A DNA stretch of 17,621 nucleotides from JASJBU01 sp039714735 (GTDB lineage Bacteria; Pseudomonadota; Gammaproteobacteria; Chromatiales; Chromatiaceae), in contig JBDLIT010000082.1 in the NCBI GenBank assembly GCA_039714735.1, forward strand, positions 1 through 17,621, given 5' to 3'. The notes under the pieces were generated by a model. It was not told the DNA's origin and did no database searches. It saw only the letters and a program-made list of their open reading frames with translations. This document shows, in pieces, positions 1 through 7,731 of this stretch. Numbering within the stretch: the first letter of the stretch is position 1; each line of letters opens with the position of its first letter. The position numbers were made by a program, and so were the translations under genes.

Positions 1-19
1 GCTGAGCTTTGTACCTTCC

Positions 20-55
20 AAGTAACAAAATTATAACTTATTGATTTTGTTACTT
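20..55. other. AT-rich 12-bp perfect inverted repeat (stem-loop or operator)
   Basis: AAGTAACAAAAT at 20-31 is the exact reverse complement of ATTTTGTTACTT at 44-55, with a 12-nt AT-rich spacer. No clear T-run follows on either strand, so a classical Rho-independent terminator is not supported. It could end a gene lying left of the window, or be a protein-binding palindrome upstream of the gene starting at 120. Confidence 0.5.
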
Positions 56-119
56 TCAGATGTGGGCGTGCGGAGCAAGCTGGGGCGCTAATCACCTAAC
101 ATTATTAAAAGATTAAAAG

Positions 120-800
120 ATGGAGCAGACCAAACTTTTCATTGCCCTGGGTGGCTTATTGATCTTCACCCTGGTCCTGGCAGGCGCCGCTCGGCGTTAT
201 CAGGAACTCATGGCGGAAAGACGCATGCGTATCAAACGGATATTGCGGGGGGTTGATCTGGTCAAGGATCTGTTTGAGCGGATTACCGATTGTCCTCTTC
301 CGGCTGAATTGGAAAGGATCCTGCATCAGGATATTCTGGCTCGTTTTCTAAGAGTGAGAGAGATTGATGCCCGATATAAGGGCATTGAAGCATTAATCGC
401 AGATGCGGAACAGGCGGGTAATCAGGTTGTAGAGAGTCAACGCTTCGATATTCAGGACAAGCCACAATTGCAAAAGATCACTCAGGCACTGGGCGAGATG
501 ATCAATTTTCTGCAAAATGGCAGTTTATTAACCCCGCTCTCTGCTGAGCAGGCAGCAAAATATATGGAGCTCGTCGGCACCCGCCGGTCGGAATGTGTCT
601 ACCGGTTTCATATGGAGCAGGCAAGGAAGCTCCAGGAAGAGGACGAGCTACATGGTGCGTTGGGGCACTGTAACAGTGTCAAAACGTTCCTCAATGAACA
701 TGGCCCGGTCAGCAGCCAGGTGAAGGCCTGGTTTGCGGAGGCCGAAGAGTTGAGGAAGGTTTTGAGCGAAGCGCGTGATTCGTCAGCGCCTGCGGCGTGA
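120..800 (+). CDS. membrane-anchored protein of unknown function
   Basis: I do not recognise this 226-residue protein. Residues about 6-24 are one strongly hydrophobic segment (LFIALGGLLIFTLVLAGAA) followed by a basic stretch (RR, then RRMRIKR). This reads as an uncleaved N-terminal membrane anchor with the rest in the cytoplasm. The remainder is charged, mostly helical in appearance, and rich in Glu, Leu and Gln, with possible short coiled coils. There are only three Cys and no recognisable catalytic motif. The ATG at 120 is preferred because the hydrophobic segment begins right after it, although the upstream ribosome-binding site is weak (only A-rich AAAAG). Its 3' end overlaps the convergent RRM gene by 18 nt. 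A role at the inner membrane or as an envelope/division accessory is conceivable, but nothing in the sequence shows it. Confidence 0.75.
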   Translation: MEQTKLFIALGGLLIFTLVLAGAARRYQELMAERRMRIKRILRGVDLVKDLFERITDCPLPAELERILHQDILARFLRVREIDARYKGIEALIADAEQAGNQVVESQRFDIQDKPQLQKITQALGEMINFLQNGSLLTPLSAEQAAKYMELVGTRRSECVYRFHMEQARKLQEEDELHGALGHCNSVKTFLNEHGPVSSQVKAWFAEAEELRKVLSEARDSSAPAA

Positions 801-1049
801 ACCTTTCTTGCGCGGTATGTCTTTCGAAACGTAGATTTGTCTTCCGTCCTGCTCGCTTCCGTCCAATGCGGCAATGGCTGCCCGCGCTTCATGGCCTTCC
901 ATGTCGATAGTCGCGAAACCCTTGCAATCTCCGGAAAAAAGGTCTTTCGCAATCGTAAGGCCTCTGACGGTTCCATACTGTGAAAAGAGTTCCGTCAGAC
1001 TTTCTTCAGTGGTTGAACGAGGCAGGTTTCGGACGGATAGTTTGATCAT
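783..1049 (-). CDS. small RNA-binding protein with a single RRM domain
   Basis: An 88-residue protein that is almost entirely one RNA recognition motif. RNP2-like LSVRNLP lies at residues 4-10 and RNP1-like KGFATIDM at about 43-50, in a beta-alpha-beta layout, followed by a basic tail (RKKGSRRRR). Such single-RRM proteins in bacteria bind single-stranded RNA, and some (the cyanobacterial Rbp proteins) are cold-induced. The neighbouring cold-shock gene on the same strand makes a shared RNA-chaperone or cold-response role plausible, but the hairpin at 1126-1150 between them suggests separate transcripts. A possible promoter on the minus strand is GCGACA-N18-TTTAAT within 1070-1110. The Shine-Dalgarno is weak (TTAAGAAAA). 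The stop codon lies inside the 3' end of the convergent gene ending at 800. Confidence 0.9.
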   Translation of the reverse strand: MIKLSVRNLPRSTTEESLTELFSQYGTVRGLTIAKDLFSGDCKGFATIDMEGHEARAAIAALDGSEQDGRQIYVSKDIPRKKGSRRRR

Positions 1050-1125
1050 AAGGTATTTTCTTAAGGCAGAAGTAATTAAAGTGACAACATAGAAACTATG
1101 TCGCCAACCTGAAAGAGGGGATGGA

Positions 1126-1150
1126 CCGGCCCGGTATTAAACCGGGCCGG
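1126..1150 (-). terminator. GC-rich hairpin downstream of the cold-shock gene
   Basis: A perfect 10-bp stem (CCGGCCCGGT / ACCGGGCCGG) with a 5-nt ATTAA loop lies 23 nt past the cold-shock stop codon. It is stable enough to terminate or protect the mRNA 3' end. No T-tract follows on either strand, so it is not a textbook intrinsic terminator. Confidence 0.55.
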
Positions 1151-1172
1151 ACTTAGCCGGAGCCGACCGTTG

Positions 1173-1382
1173 TTACATCGGCACCACGTTGTCAGCCTGT
1201 GGACCTTTCTGACCCGCGACCTCGTTGAATTGGACCTTTTGACCTTCACTCAAAGTCTTGCGACCTTCGCCAACAATTGAACGGAAGTGGACGAAGAGAT
1301 CGGCACCGTTTTCTCTCTCGATAAACCCATAACCCTTTTCATCATTGAACCATTTGACGGTGCCGGTTTGCTGTTCAGACAT
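1173..1382 (-). CDS. CspA-family cold-shock protein
   Basis: A 69-residue single cold-shock domain, the usual size for CspA/CspE-type RNA chaperones that bind single-stranded nucleic acid and melt RNA secondary structure. The surface aromatic RNP motifs are intact: KGYGFI (RNP1) around residues 16-21 and LFVHF (RNP2) around 29-33, preceded by the typical GTVKWFNDEKG opening. The ATG at 1382 gives the canonical N-terminus. A GAGG lies upstream at a long spacing of about 12 nt, which is unusual. The leader between this start and yacG holds several stem-loops, fitting the structured, temperature-responsive leaders known for cspA-type genes. Whether this copy is cold-induced or constitutive cannot be told from the sequence. 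Confidence 0.97.
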   Translation of the reverse strand: MSEQQTGTVKWFNDEKGYGFIERENGADLFVHFRSIVGEGRKTLSEGQKVQFNEVAGQKGPQADNVVPM

Positions 1383-1741
1383 AATAAAATTAAACCTCGT
1401 TTGATATAAAACTGCTTTTGCGTGTCGACACGCTCAAGCGGACTTGCTGTTGTGATAAAAATCTCTGAGTTGAATCAGAGGTACCAGCGACATATTTCCA
1501 CGCCGCCTTTTTCAGTGGTCACAGGCCATTGAAAAGGTAGGGAAACTAAAAACATAGTTTTTGGTTTCCCTGAGTTCAAACCAGTCCGACCATGGTCCGG
1601 TATCATAGTTTCCAAAGAAATACGGTGGAGCTTGCGAGATGTTGAGATCAAAAGATCGGTAATGCTATTACTCTAAACAGGCAGGATTTCTTAAGATTCT
1701 CTCAGTAGAACGTATTATTGATGGTGAAGTCAAATTTTTTG
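1383..1741 (-). promoter_or_regulatory. long, folded leader/promoter region of the cold-shock gene
   Basis: This 359-nt gap has no credible gene. On the minus strand it carries, from upstream to downstream: hairpin 1571-1539 (15-bp stem with one wobble, 3-nt loop); hairpin 1537-1506 (12 bp with one bulge and one wobble, 7-nt loop), only 1 nt away; hairpin 1482-1461 (about 8 bp); and a 14-bp perfect palindrome GCGTGTCGACACGC at 1433-1420. A TTGACA (1745-1740) overlaps the yacG stop codon and could be a -35 box, but I find no well-spaced -10, so the start site is unknown. The upstream hairpins could instead end the zapD-yacG transcript. Confidence 0.5.
1506..1571 (-). other. two tandem stem-loops
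   Basis: Hairpin A is 1539-1553 paired with 1557-1571 (14 of 15 Watson-Crick pairs, the other G-U on one strand; loop ATA). Hairpin B is 1506-1518 paired with 1526-1537 (one bulged T, one wobble; loop TCACAGG). They are separated by a single base. They may be mRNA structure of the cold-shock leader, a 3' end of zapD-yacG, or a small palindromic repeat element. Confidence 0.6.
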
Positions 1742-1927
1742 TCAATATTTTTCAGGTGGATGCGCCGGATATTCGTCAACCGGCTCGGAGATGCGGTTGC
1801 TCTCACCCAGCCAGTCGCCAAGATCGATCAGACGACAGCGTTCGCTGCAAAATGGCCGCCAGGGGGACTCGCTTCCCCAGGCCACCTTTTTATTGCAGGT
1901 GGGGCAGGGCACCTTGGTCTTTTTCAT
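1742..1927 (-). CDS. yacG: DNA gyrase inhibitor YacG, zinc-binding
   Basis: A 61-residue protein from the ATG at 1927, close to the 65 residues of E. coli YacG. YacG is a small zinc-finger protein that binds GyrB and inhibits gyrase. The four zinc ligands are visible as CPTC (C8, C11) and CSERC (C27, C31), followed by the family signature RLIDLGDWL. A GTG at 1942 would add five residues, but the ATG gives the expected short lead before CPTC, and it sits only 4 nt after the zapD stop, consistent with translational coupling. The Shine-Dalgarno is weak (AAGAA). The zapD-yacG order matches the gammaproteobacterial coaE-zapD-yacG cluster, but coaE is not next door here. Confidence 0.95.
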   Translation of the reverse strand: MKKTKVPCPTCNKKVAWGSESPWRPFCSERCRLIDLGDWLGESNRISEPVDEYPAHPPEKY

Positions 1928-1931
1928 ATTC

Positions 1932-2699
1932 TTAGAACACACAGCTGGTGAGCTGAAAATTCACATCGTGGGTGGTTTGCAGCGGTCGTCCGGTATCCAC
2001 TGTCTCAAGAAAGCGGATGCTGAAACGGTGTTTGTTTCCGCTGATCTCGACGAACAGAGGCGCCTCTTTCGGCAGTCCGACCCGAATCATCTGCGCGGGA
2101 GCGGAACTCTCTAAGGATTTCTGGAAAAACCCCTTGCTGGCCAGCTCACGGCTTGGCGTGGTGCTGCCGCGCACCAGATTCAGCAAAAGCAAAACGGCCT
2201 CCCGCACCGGACTGAGCTCCTGAAGCCAGTCACTCATTTGAGTCTGACGGATCTCATGGGGTTGATTGAGCCAGTAGTGGTATTGGGGCAGGTCGAAATT
2301 GCAGCTACCGCCTGGGATGCTGTTGCGTTGCATGATGGTGGTGAGAAAATCATTGTTGCGCAGATGTTGTGCAATCTGCCCATTCAGCCGGTAGATCTGA
2401 TGGATGGCCTGCTCGAGATCATCCAGGATCTGTCCCAGGGCCTGCATGTCGACACCAGGCTGGCGGCGAACGCGTTCAAGGTTGCCGGTATGCCGTTCCA
2501 GCTCTTTGAGGATTTCTGTCTTCAGGTCGGAACGGCTGAAGATGCTGACGATATCCAGGAGTCCATCGATTGCGGAGCGGAGGCTCCAGACATCCGCCAG
2601 GGGGCTGAAATGGTCAATTTGCAGAAACAGGTGCTCAAGACGCAAAAAGGTGCGAATCCTTTCATTGAGCGGATGTTCGTAGATAATCAGATCGGCCAC
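1932..2699 (-). CDS. zapD: cell division protein ZapD (YacF)
   Basis: A 255-residue protein matching the length and opening of ZapD (IYEHPLNERIRTFLRLEHLF, compare FEHPLNEKMRTWLRIE in E. coli). ZapD is a cytoplasmic, all-helical N-domain plus beta C-domain protein that bundles FtsZ filaments and stabilises the Z-ring. Further family-like stretches are GGSCNFDLPQYHYWL near residues 130-145 and a C-terminal beta-rich part ending LTSCVF. The start is GTG at 2699; no better in-frame start lies upstream and the N-terminus aligns with the family. It is followed immediately by yacG. A candidate promoter (TTGCAA-N17-TATTTT) lies about 60 nt upstream. Confidence 0.96.
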   Translation of the reverse strand: MADLIIYEHPLNERIRTFLRLEHLFLQIDHFSPLADVWSLRSAIDGLLDIVSIFSRSDLKTEILKELERHTGNLERVRRQPGVDMQALGQILDDLEQAIHQIYRLNGQIAQHLRNNDFLTTIMQRNSIPGGSCNFDLPQYHYWLNQPHEIRQTQMSDWLQELSPVREAVLLLLNLVRGSTTPSRELASKGFFQKSLESSAPAQMIRVGLPKEAPLFVEISGNKHRFSIRFLETVDTGRPLQTTHDVNFQLTSCVF

Positions 2700-2759
2700 G
2701 ATTGGGTTTGCTTTCTACTCGGTGCAAATCAGGATTGTCGCGCATTTGCGGAGAGAAAG

Positions 2760-2788
2760 AAAATAGCGGTTTGTTAGCCCTGTTGCAA
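2760..2788 (-). promoter_or_regulatory. candidate sigma-70 promoter of zapD-yacG
   Basis: On the minus strand TTGCAA (2788-2783) and TATTTT (2765-2760) are 17 bp apart, each matching the sigma-70 hexamers at 4 of 6 positions. Transcription would begin about 50-55 nt before the zapD GTG. The -35 box overlaps the hairpin loop at 2774-2798. Support is positional only. Confidence 0.3.
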
Positions 2789-2798
2789 AACAGGCTAA
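2774..2798 (-). terminator. stem-loop between the DHODH-like gene and zapD
   Basis: TTAGCCCTGTT (2774-2784) pairs with AACAGGCTAA (2789-2798) apart from one bulged C, with a 4-nt GCAA loop. It lies about 50 nt past the stop of the DHODH-like gene, a natural place for a transcript end. There is no clear T-run on the minus strand, so termination is only suggested. Confidence 0.4.
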
Positions 2799-2849
2799 AG
2801 AACCAGCTCTCCCGATGCATCCGCAAACACAAAAGAAACGGGCTGAAGG

Positions 2850-3857
2850 TCAGCGTACCCCGGGGCTCATATGGAAACTGTCCAGGATATGCACATAGTT
2901 ACTGCGCTCGAATTCGGCAGGATCCGATACGCTGATCTGGCTGACCCTGCCGCGTACATCGTCCAGGGACTCGAAGCCCTTTTCCTCCATCCATTCCCCG
3001 ATGCTCCGGAGTATCGGCCCGATTGCCCGCGGGCCCTGTTCCAGCAGCAGACTGCAGAGATGCACCACGTCGGCGCCGGCCAGCAGTAGCTTGATGGCAT
3101 CGTCAGTGGTGTGGACGCCGCCGGTCGCGCCGAGCGAGAGATTGGTGCGGCCATACAGGATCGCGATCCAGCGCATGGCCAGCAGGGCCTCGGCGGAAGT
3201 GGAGGTGTGCAGGCTGGAGACCAGCCGCAGGTTGTCGATGTTGATATCGGGCTGATAGAAGCGATTGAACAGTGAGACACCCTTGGCGCCGGCGGCTTCC
3301 AGCTGTTTCACCATATTCGCCACCGAGCTGAAGGCGGGGGAGAGCTTCATGTTGATGGGGATGCTGATGTGCTGGCGCAGTTCGGCAAGCAGGTCGAGAT
3401 AGCGCTGTTCGATCTGGACGCCGTTGACCTCGATATCCGCCGCCACATGATAGACATTGAGTTCCAGGGCGTCGGCGCCGGCCTGTTGCATCTCACTGGC
3501 ATGCTCGATCCAGCCGCCCGGGGTGACCCCGTTCAGACTGGCGATCACCGGGATACCCAGTGCTTCTTTCAGCGCCCGCAGGTTTTCCAGATAGCGGTCC
3601 TGCCCGTTGGAGAAGTCGTAGTGGTCCGGCAGAAAACTGTCGGCCTCGCCAAAGCCGGTATCCTGATGGTGCAGAAAGCGCACCATGGACTCCTCTTCGG
3701 CGGTCACCGCCTCTTCGAACAGGGAATACATGATGATGGCCGAGGCGCCTGCATCCTCCATTCGCTTTGCATCATCGATGCTGCGCGACAGGGGTGAAGC
3801 AGAGGGCACCAGCGGATTCTTCAGCTGCATGTCCAGATAATTGGTTGTCAGATCCAT
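2850..3857 (-). CDS. dihydroorotate dehydrogenase-like flavoprotein (FMN TIM barrel)
   Basis: A 335-residue TIM-barrel protein of the DHODH superfamily. The start ATG at 3857 is chosen over an ORF extension to 3884 because AAGGAG lies 6 nt upstream of it. Visible family features are MDLTTNYLDMQLKNPLVPSASPL at the N-terminus, INMKLSP with the FMN-contacting Lys near residue 170, and the C-terminal phosphate-binding GATGGVHTTDDAIKLLLAGADVV. True class 1 enzymes carry a catalytic Cys in an N-x-SCPN loop; the matching place here reads ELNVYHVAAD, so the catalytic base is missing or moved. It lies 78 nt downstream of nifJ on the same strand. DHODH-like genes beside pyruvate oxidoreductases recur in bacteria, so a redox or electron-transfer partner role is more likely than pyrimidine synthesis; the substrate is unknown. 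Confidence 0.88.
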   Translation of the reverse strand: MDLTTNYLDMQLKNPLVPSASPLSRSIDDAKRMEDAGASAIIMYSLFEEAVTAEEESMVRFLHHQDTGFGEADSFLPDHYDFSNGQDRYLENLRALKEALGIPVIASLNGVTPGGWIEHASEMQQAGADALELNVYHVAADIEVNGVQIEQRYLDLLAELRQHISIPINMKLSPAFSSVANMVKQLEAAGAKGVSLFNRFYQPDINIDNLRLVSSLHTSTSAEALLAMRWIAILYGRTNLSLGATGGVHTTDDAIKLLLAGADVVHLCSLLLEQGPRAIGPILRSIGEWMEEKGFESLDDVRGRVSQISVSDPAEFERSNYVHILDSFHMSPGVR

Positions 3858-3880
3858 TGCTGGCTCCTTTCGGTTGGTTG

Positions 3881-3906
3881 CCACAAAGGCACGGAGAACA
3901 CGGAGA
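3881..3906. repeat. degenerate short tandem repeat in the nifJ-DHODH gap
   Basis: The gap after nifJ contains three imperfect 8-9 nt units: CACAAAGG, CACGGAGAA, CACGGAGAT. This resembles a short dispersed intergenic repeat type familiar from many proteobacterial genomes. That match is from memory and was not searched. It could equally be decayed non-functional sequence. Confidence 0.3.
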
Positions 3907-3935
3907 TTATGTTGTTGATATGTCCAGTGTCCTCT

Positions 3936-6900
3936 TTAATCATCGGATTCCGGCTTCTGCTCCGCATGGGTCACGGCGAGGTGCGCCAGCTGCTCGTAGA
4001 GGAAGAAACGTGACTTGACCTGTTTTTGCGCCTGACGCATGTAACGTTCCGCCGCATCCGGATGGGTGCGCTGCAGCACGCTGAAGCGGGTCTCGGTGCT
4101 GACGAAGTCCCGGTAGGGGATCGACGGCTCCTTGGAGTCCATGTGCAGCGGGTTCTCTCCCTTCTCGGCCTTGCGCGGGTCGTAACGGAACAGGGGCCAG
4201 TGGCCCGAGGCCACCGCCAGGTCCTGCTGGCGCAGGTTGTTGGAGAGATCCACCCCATGGGCGATGCAGGGCGAGTAGCAGATCAGCAGCGAGGGTCCGT
4301 CGTAGGACTCCGCCTCCAGGAAGGTCTTGAGGGTCTGCACGTCCTTCGCGCCGAAGGCCACCTGGCCCACGTAGACGTTACCGTAGGCCATGGCCATCAT
4401 CGCCAGGTCCTTCTTGTTGGTGGGCTTGCCGCCGGCCGAGAACTTGGCCACCGCGCCGAGCGGCGTGGCCTTGGAGGTCTGACCGCCGGTATTGGAGTAG
4501 ACTTCAGTGTCGAGCAGCAGGATGTTGACGTTGCGGCCGGTGGAGAGCACGTGATCGAGTCCTCCATAACCGATGTCGTAGGCCCAGCCGTCACCGCCCA
4601 CCAGCCATACACTCTTCTTTACCAGACTGTCGGCTATGCCTTCGAGGCTGCGGGCTTCGATCTTGTCGATGTCCTTGAGTATCTCCTTCAGGCTCTCGAC
4701 CCGTTTGCGTTGTTCGAAAATCACCGACTCGCTGTGCTGATCGGCACCCAACAGGTCGTCTACCAGTTCGTCATCGATCTCATCCCGCAGGATCTCCAGC
4801 AACTCCCGGGCGTGCTCGGCCTGTTTGTCGATGGCCACCCGCATGCCCAGGCCGAACTCCGCGTTGTCCTCGAACAGGGAGTTGCTCCAGGTGGGGCCGC
4901 GCCCCTCCGGGTTGGTGGTGAAGGGGGTGGTGGGCAGGTTGCCGCCGTAGATGGAGGAGCAACCGGTGGCGTTGGCGATCAGCATGCGGTCGCCGAACAG
5001 CTGGGTGGCGAGCTTGAGATAGGGGGTCTCGCCGCAGCCGACGCAGGCGCCGGAGAACTCGAACAAGGGCTGCATCACCATCGCGCCCTTGAGGGTGGTT
5101 TCGCGCAGCTTGGTGCGATCGAACTCGGGCAGTTCGACAAAGAAGTCCCAGTTGGCCTGCTCTTGATCATGATAGCCCGCCTCGCTGGTCATGTTCAGCG
5201 CCTTGCGCTTCGGATTCTGCTTGTCGCGGATCGGACAGATCTCCACACAGAGGCCACAGCCGGTGCAGTCATCCGGCGCTACCTGATAGGTGATCTTCAG
5301 GCCCTTTTCGAAACCGCCGCCTTTGACGTTGGCGCTGAGGAAACTTTCGGGGGCGCCCACCAGATCCTCCTCGCGAAAGATCTTGGAGCGGATCGCCGCA
5401 TGGGGGCAGACCAGCGGACACTTGCCGCAATGGGTGCAGAGATCGATCTCCAGTTTCGGCCACTCCAGTGCGATATTGCGTTTTTCATAGGCTGCAGTGC
5501 CGGTGGGCCAAGTACCGTCTGCGGGTATCTGGCTGACCGGAATATCGTCGCCCTTATTGGCAATGATCTTGGCGGTAACGGTTTTTACGAATTCAGGGGC
5601 GAAGTCGGGCACCACCGATTTGCTTGCTACTTGACTGGTCACCTCTGTGGGCGCTTCAACCTGATGCAGACCGGCCAGTGCTGCATCGATGGCGGCAAAG
5701 TTTCTTTCCAATAGACGCCGGCCCTTGCGGCCATAGGTCTTTTCCACCGCCTGTTTGATTAAAGCAATGGCCTGGTCTTTCTCAAGGATTTTGGCAATCG
5801 CGAAGAAGCAGGTCTGCATGATGGTATTGATGCGCCGTCCCATGCCGGTCTGGTCGGCGATTTTGTAGGCATCGATGACATAGAAGTCGAGCTGTTTATC
5901 GATGATCTGCTGCTGCATGCGTCTGGGTAGTGTGCCCCAGACCGCCTCGGGCGCGGCAGGTGAGTTGAGCAGGAAGGTCGCCCCATCCGCGGCATGGTTC
6001 AGCATCTCGTAGCGATCGAGAAAGATGGGCTGGTGACAGGCCACAAAGCTGGCTTCGTTATCTCCGACCAGATAGGTGGATCTGACGGGTTGCGGTCCAA
6101 AGCGCAGATGAGAGATGGTGACGGCGCCGGATTTTTTCGAATCGTACTGGAAATAGCCCTGGGCAAAATTATCGGTCTGTTCGCCGATGATCTTGATCGA
6201 GTTCTTGTTGGCGGAGACCGTACCGTCGGCGCCCAGTCCAAAAAATACACAAGCCGTCACGCCCTGTGCGGCGGCTGGGCGAAACGCCGGATTCCAGTCG
6301 AGACTGCTATGCGTCACATCATCATGGATGCCGACGGTGAAGGGGTGTTTGGGTTGCTCATTGTTCAGTTCGTCAAAGATTCCCTTCACCATGGCGGGGG
6401 TGAACTCCTTAGAGGAGAGTCCATAGCGACCGCCGGTAACCCGTGGCATGCCGCTGATGGCGCCGCGGGTGAAGGCCTCGGCGTATGCGCTGACCACATC
6501 TTTGTAGAGCGGTTCGCCATCGGCGCCGGGTTCCTTGCAGCGATCCAGCACCGCGATCTTCTGCACGCTTTGCGGAATGGCCGCCAGCAGTTTGTCGGCG
6601 GCAAAAGGCCGATACAGCCTGACCTTGAGCATGCCCACCGCCTCGCCTGCCGCAGTGAGATCTTCAACCGCCTCTTCAGCGGCGCCAATGCCTGAACCCA
6701 TGAGGATGATGAGTCGCTGTGGTTGTTCCGCACCGACATAATCAAACAGTCGATAGTGTCGGCCGGTCAATTCGGCAAAGCGATCCATCCATTTCTGCGT
6801 TACATCCGGCAGAGCACTGTAAAAAGGATTGACGGTTTCCCGGCCCTGAAAATAGACATCCGGATTTTGCGAGGTGCCGCGGATGATCGGATGGTCAGGC

Positions 6901-7526
6901 GTCATCGCACGCTTTCGATGTGCAATGACCAGATTCTCGTCGATCATGCTGCGTACGGTCTCATGCTCAGGCAGGCTGATCTTGTTGACCTCGTGAGAGG
7001 TGCGAAAGCCGTCGAAGAAGTGCAGGAAGGGAATCCGGCCCTCCAGGGTCGCAGCCTGTGAAATCAGCGCGAAGTCGGCCACCTCCTGGACATCCGCGGA
7101 GCAGAGCATGGCGTAACCGGTGGCGCGGCAGGCCATCACATCACTGTGATCGCCGAAGATGGAGAGCGCCTGTGCGGCCAGGGACCGGGCCGAGACGTGC
7201 AGCACGGTGGGCGTCAGCTCCCCGGCGATCTTGTACATGTTTGGGATCATCAACAGCAGGCCTTGCGATGCCGTGAACGAGGTGGAGAGCGATCCTGCCT
7301 GCAGAGCGCCGTGAATGGTGCCGGCGGCGCCCCCTTCGCTCTGCATCTCAATCACATCAGGCACCGTGCCCCAGATGTTTTTGATGCCCCTGGCGGACCA
7401 TTCGTCCGACCACTCGCCCATGGGCGAGGCGGGGGTGATGGGATAGATCGCGATGACCTCGTTAGTCAAATGAGCGATATGAGCGGCGGCCTCGTTGCCG
7501 TCGATGGTGACCATCTTTTCTGGCAT
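3936..7526 (-). CDS. nifJ: pyruvate:ferredoxin (flavodoxin) oxidoreductase, single-chain
   Basis: A 1196-residue homodimer-type PFOR that interconverts pyruvate + CoA with acetyl-CoA + CO2, passing electrons to ferredoxin or flavodoxin. All domains are in family order: N-terminal alpha domain (IYPITPASPMGEW near residue 30), gamma domain, a ferredoxin-like insert with two [4Fe-4S] motifs (C697, C700, C703, C707 and C754, C757, C760, C764), and the C-terminal TPP-binding domain (GDGWAYDIGYGG, then LLLDTEVYSNTGGQTSKATP). The proximal-cluster cysteines are also present: C828, C831, C856 (NATGCSSIYGG) and C1087 (YSPCIAHG). The gene appears intact and full length. AGGA sits 9 nt before the ATG. 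An FNR-like box 87 nt upstream suggests low-oxygen control. The direction of carbon flow, oxidation or reductive pyruvate synthesis, cannot be told. Confidence 0.98.
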   Translation of the reverse strand: MPEKMVTIDGNEAAAHIAHLTNEVIAIYPITPASPMGEWSDEWSARGIKNIWGTVPDVIEMQSEGGAAGTIHGALQAGSLSTSFTASQGLLLMIPNMYKIAGELTPTVLHVSARSLAAQALSIFGDHSDVMACRATGYAMLCSADVQEVADFALISQAATLEGRIPFLHFFDGFRTSHEVNKISLPEHETVRSMIDENLVIAHRKRAMTPDHPIIRGTSQNPDVYFQGRETVNPFYSALPDVTQKWMDRFAELTGRHYRLFDYVGAEQPQRLIILMGSGIGAAEEAVEDLTAAGEAVGMLKVRLYRPFAADKLLAAIPQSVQKIAVLDRCKEPGADGEPLYKDVVSAYAEAFTRGAISGMPRVTGGRYGLSSKEFTPAMVKGIFDELNNEQPKHPFTVGIHDDVTHSSLDWNPAFRPAAAQGVTACVFFGLGADGTVSANKNSIKIIGEQTDNFAQGYFQYDSKKSGAVTISHLRFGPQPVRSTYLVGDNEASFVACHQPIFLDRYEMLNHAADGATFLLNSPAAPEAVWGTLPRRMQQQIIDKQLDFYVIDAYKIADQTGMGRRINTIMQTCFFAIAKILEKDQAIALIKQAVEKTYGRKGRRLLERNFAAIDAALAGLHQVEAPTEVTSQVASKSVVPDFAPEFVKTVTAKIIANKGDDIPVSQIPADGTWPTGTAAYEKRNIALEWPKLEIDLCTHCGKCPLVCPHAAIRSKIFREEDLVGAPESFLSANVKGGGFEKGLKITYQVAPDDCTGCGLCVEICPIRDKQNPKRKALNMTSEAGYHDQEQANWDFFVELPEFDRTKLRETTLKGAMVMQPLFEFSGACVGCGETPYLKLATQLFGDRMLIANATGCSSIYGGNLPTTPFTTNPEGRGPTWSNSLFEDNAEFGLGMRVAIDKQAEHARELLEILRDEIDDELVDDLLGADQHSESVIFEQRKRVESLKEILKDIDKIEARSLEGIADSLVKKSVWLVGGDGWAYDIGYGGLDHVLSTGRNVNILLLDTEVYSNTGGQTSKATPLGAVAKFSAGGKPTNKKDLAMMAMAYGNVYVGQVAFGAKDVQTLKTFLEAESYDGPSLLICYSPCIAHGVDLSNNLRQQDLAVASGHWPLFRYDPRKAEKGENPLHMDSKEPSIPYRDFVSTETRFSVLQRTHPDAAERYMRQAQKQVKSRFFLYEQLAHLAVTHAEQKPESDD

Positions 7527-7612
7527 GAGCGGTATTCCTGGTAGTTGTGTTTTTTTGAAATACTTCTCGAAGTGTATAGCATTAAATTTGTTGGTGGAAT
7601 ACAGGTTGTTAG

Positions 7613-7626
7613 TTGATGAGTGTCAA
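7613..7626 (-). promoter_or_regulatory. FNR/CRP-family box, nifJ side
   Basis: TTGATGAGTGTCAA matches the FNR/ANR consensus TTGAT-N4-ATCAA at 9 of 10 defined positions. Its near edge is 87 nt upstream of the nifJ ATG. FNR-type regulators activate anaerobic genes from sites like this; DNR/CRP relatives use similar sites, so the regulator is not certain. Confidence 0.5.
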
Positions 7627-7731
7627 TAGAAGAACTCAATGGGTGATTTATGGTATGGACAATTGGATGTTATTATTTTAATAGTTATAAGCAGGGAAAT
7701 AAAACTAAACCAACGGAGGGTCCACTTCTGT

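Noticed and set aside
2850..3857. Annotation as pyrD (pyrimidine biosynthesis)
   Set aside because: The class 1 catalytic Cys loop is absent and the gene sits with nifJ rather than pyrimidine genes.
4026..5714. A 562-codon open frame on the plus strand opposite nifJ
   Set aside because: It lies wholly antisense to a full-length, motif-complete nifJ. Its product is a low-complexity Gly/Val/Leu/His-rich string with no recognisable domain, as expected from a GC-rich shadow frame.
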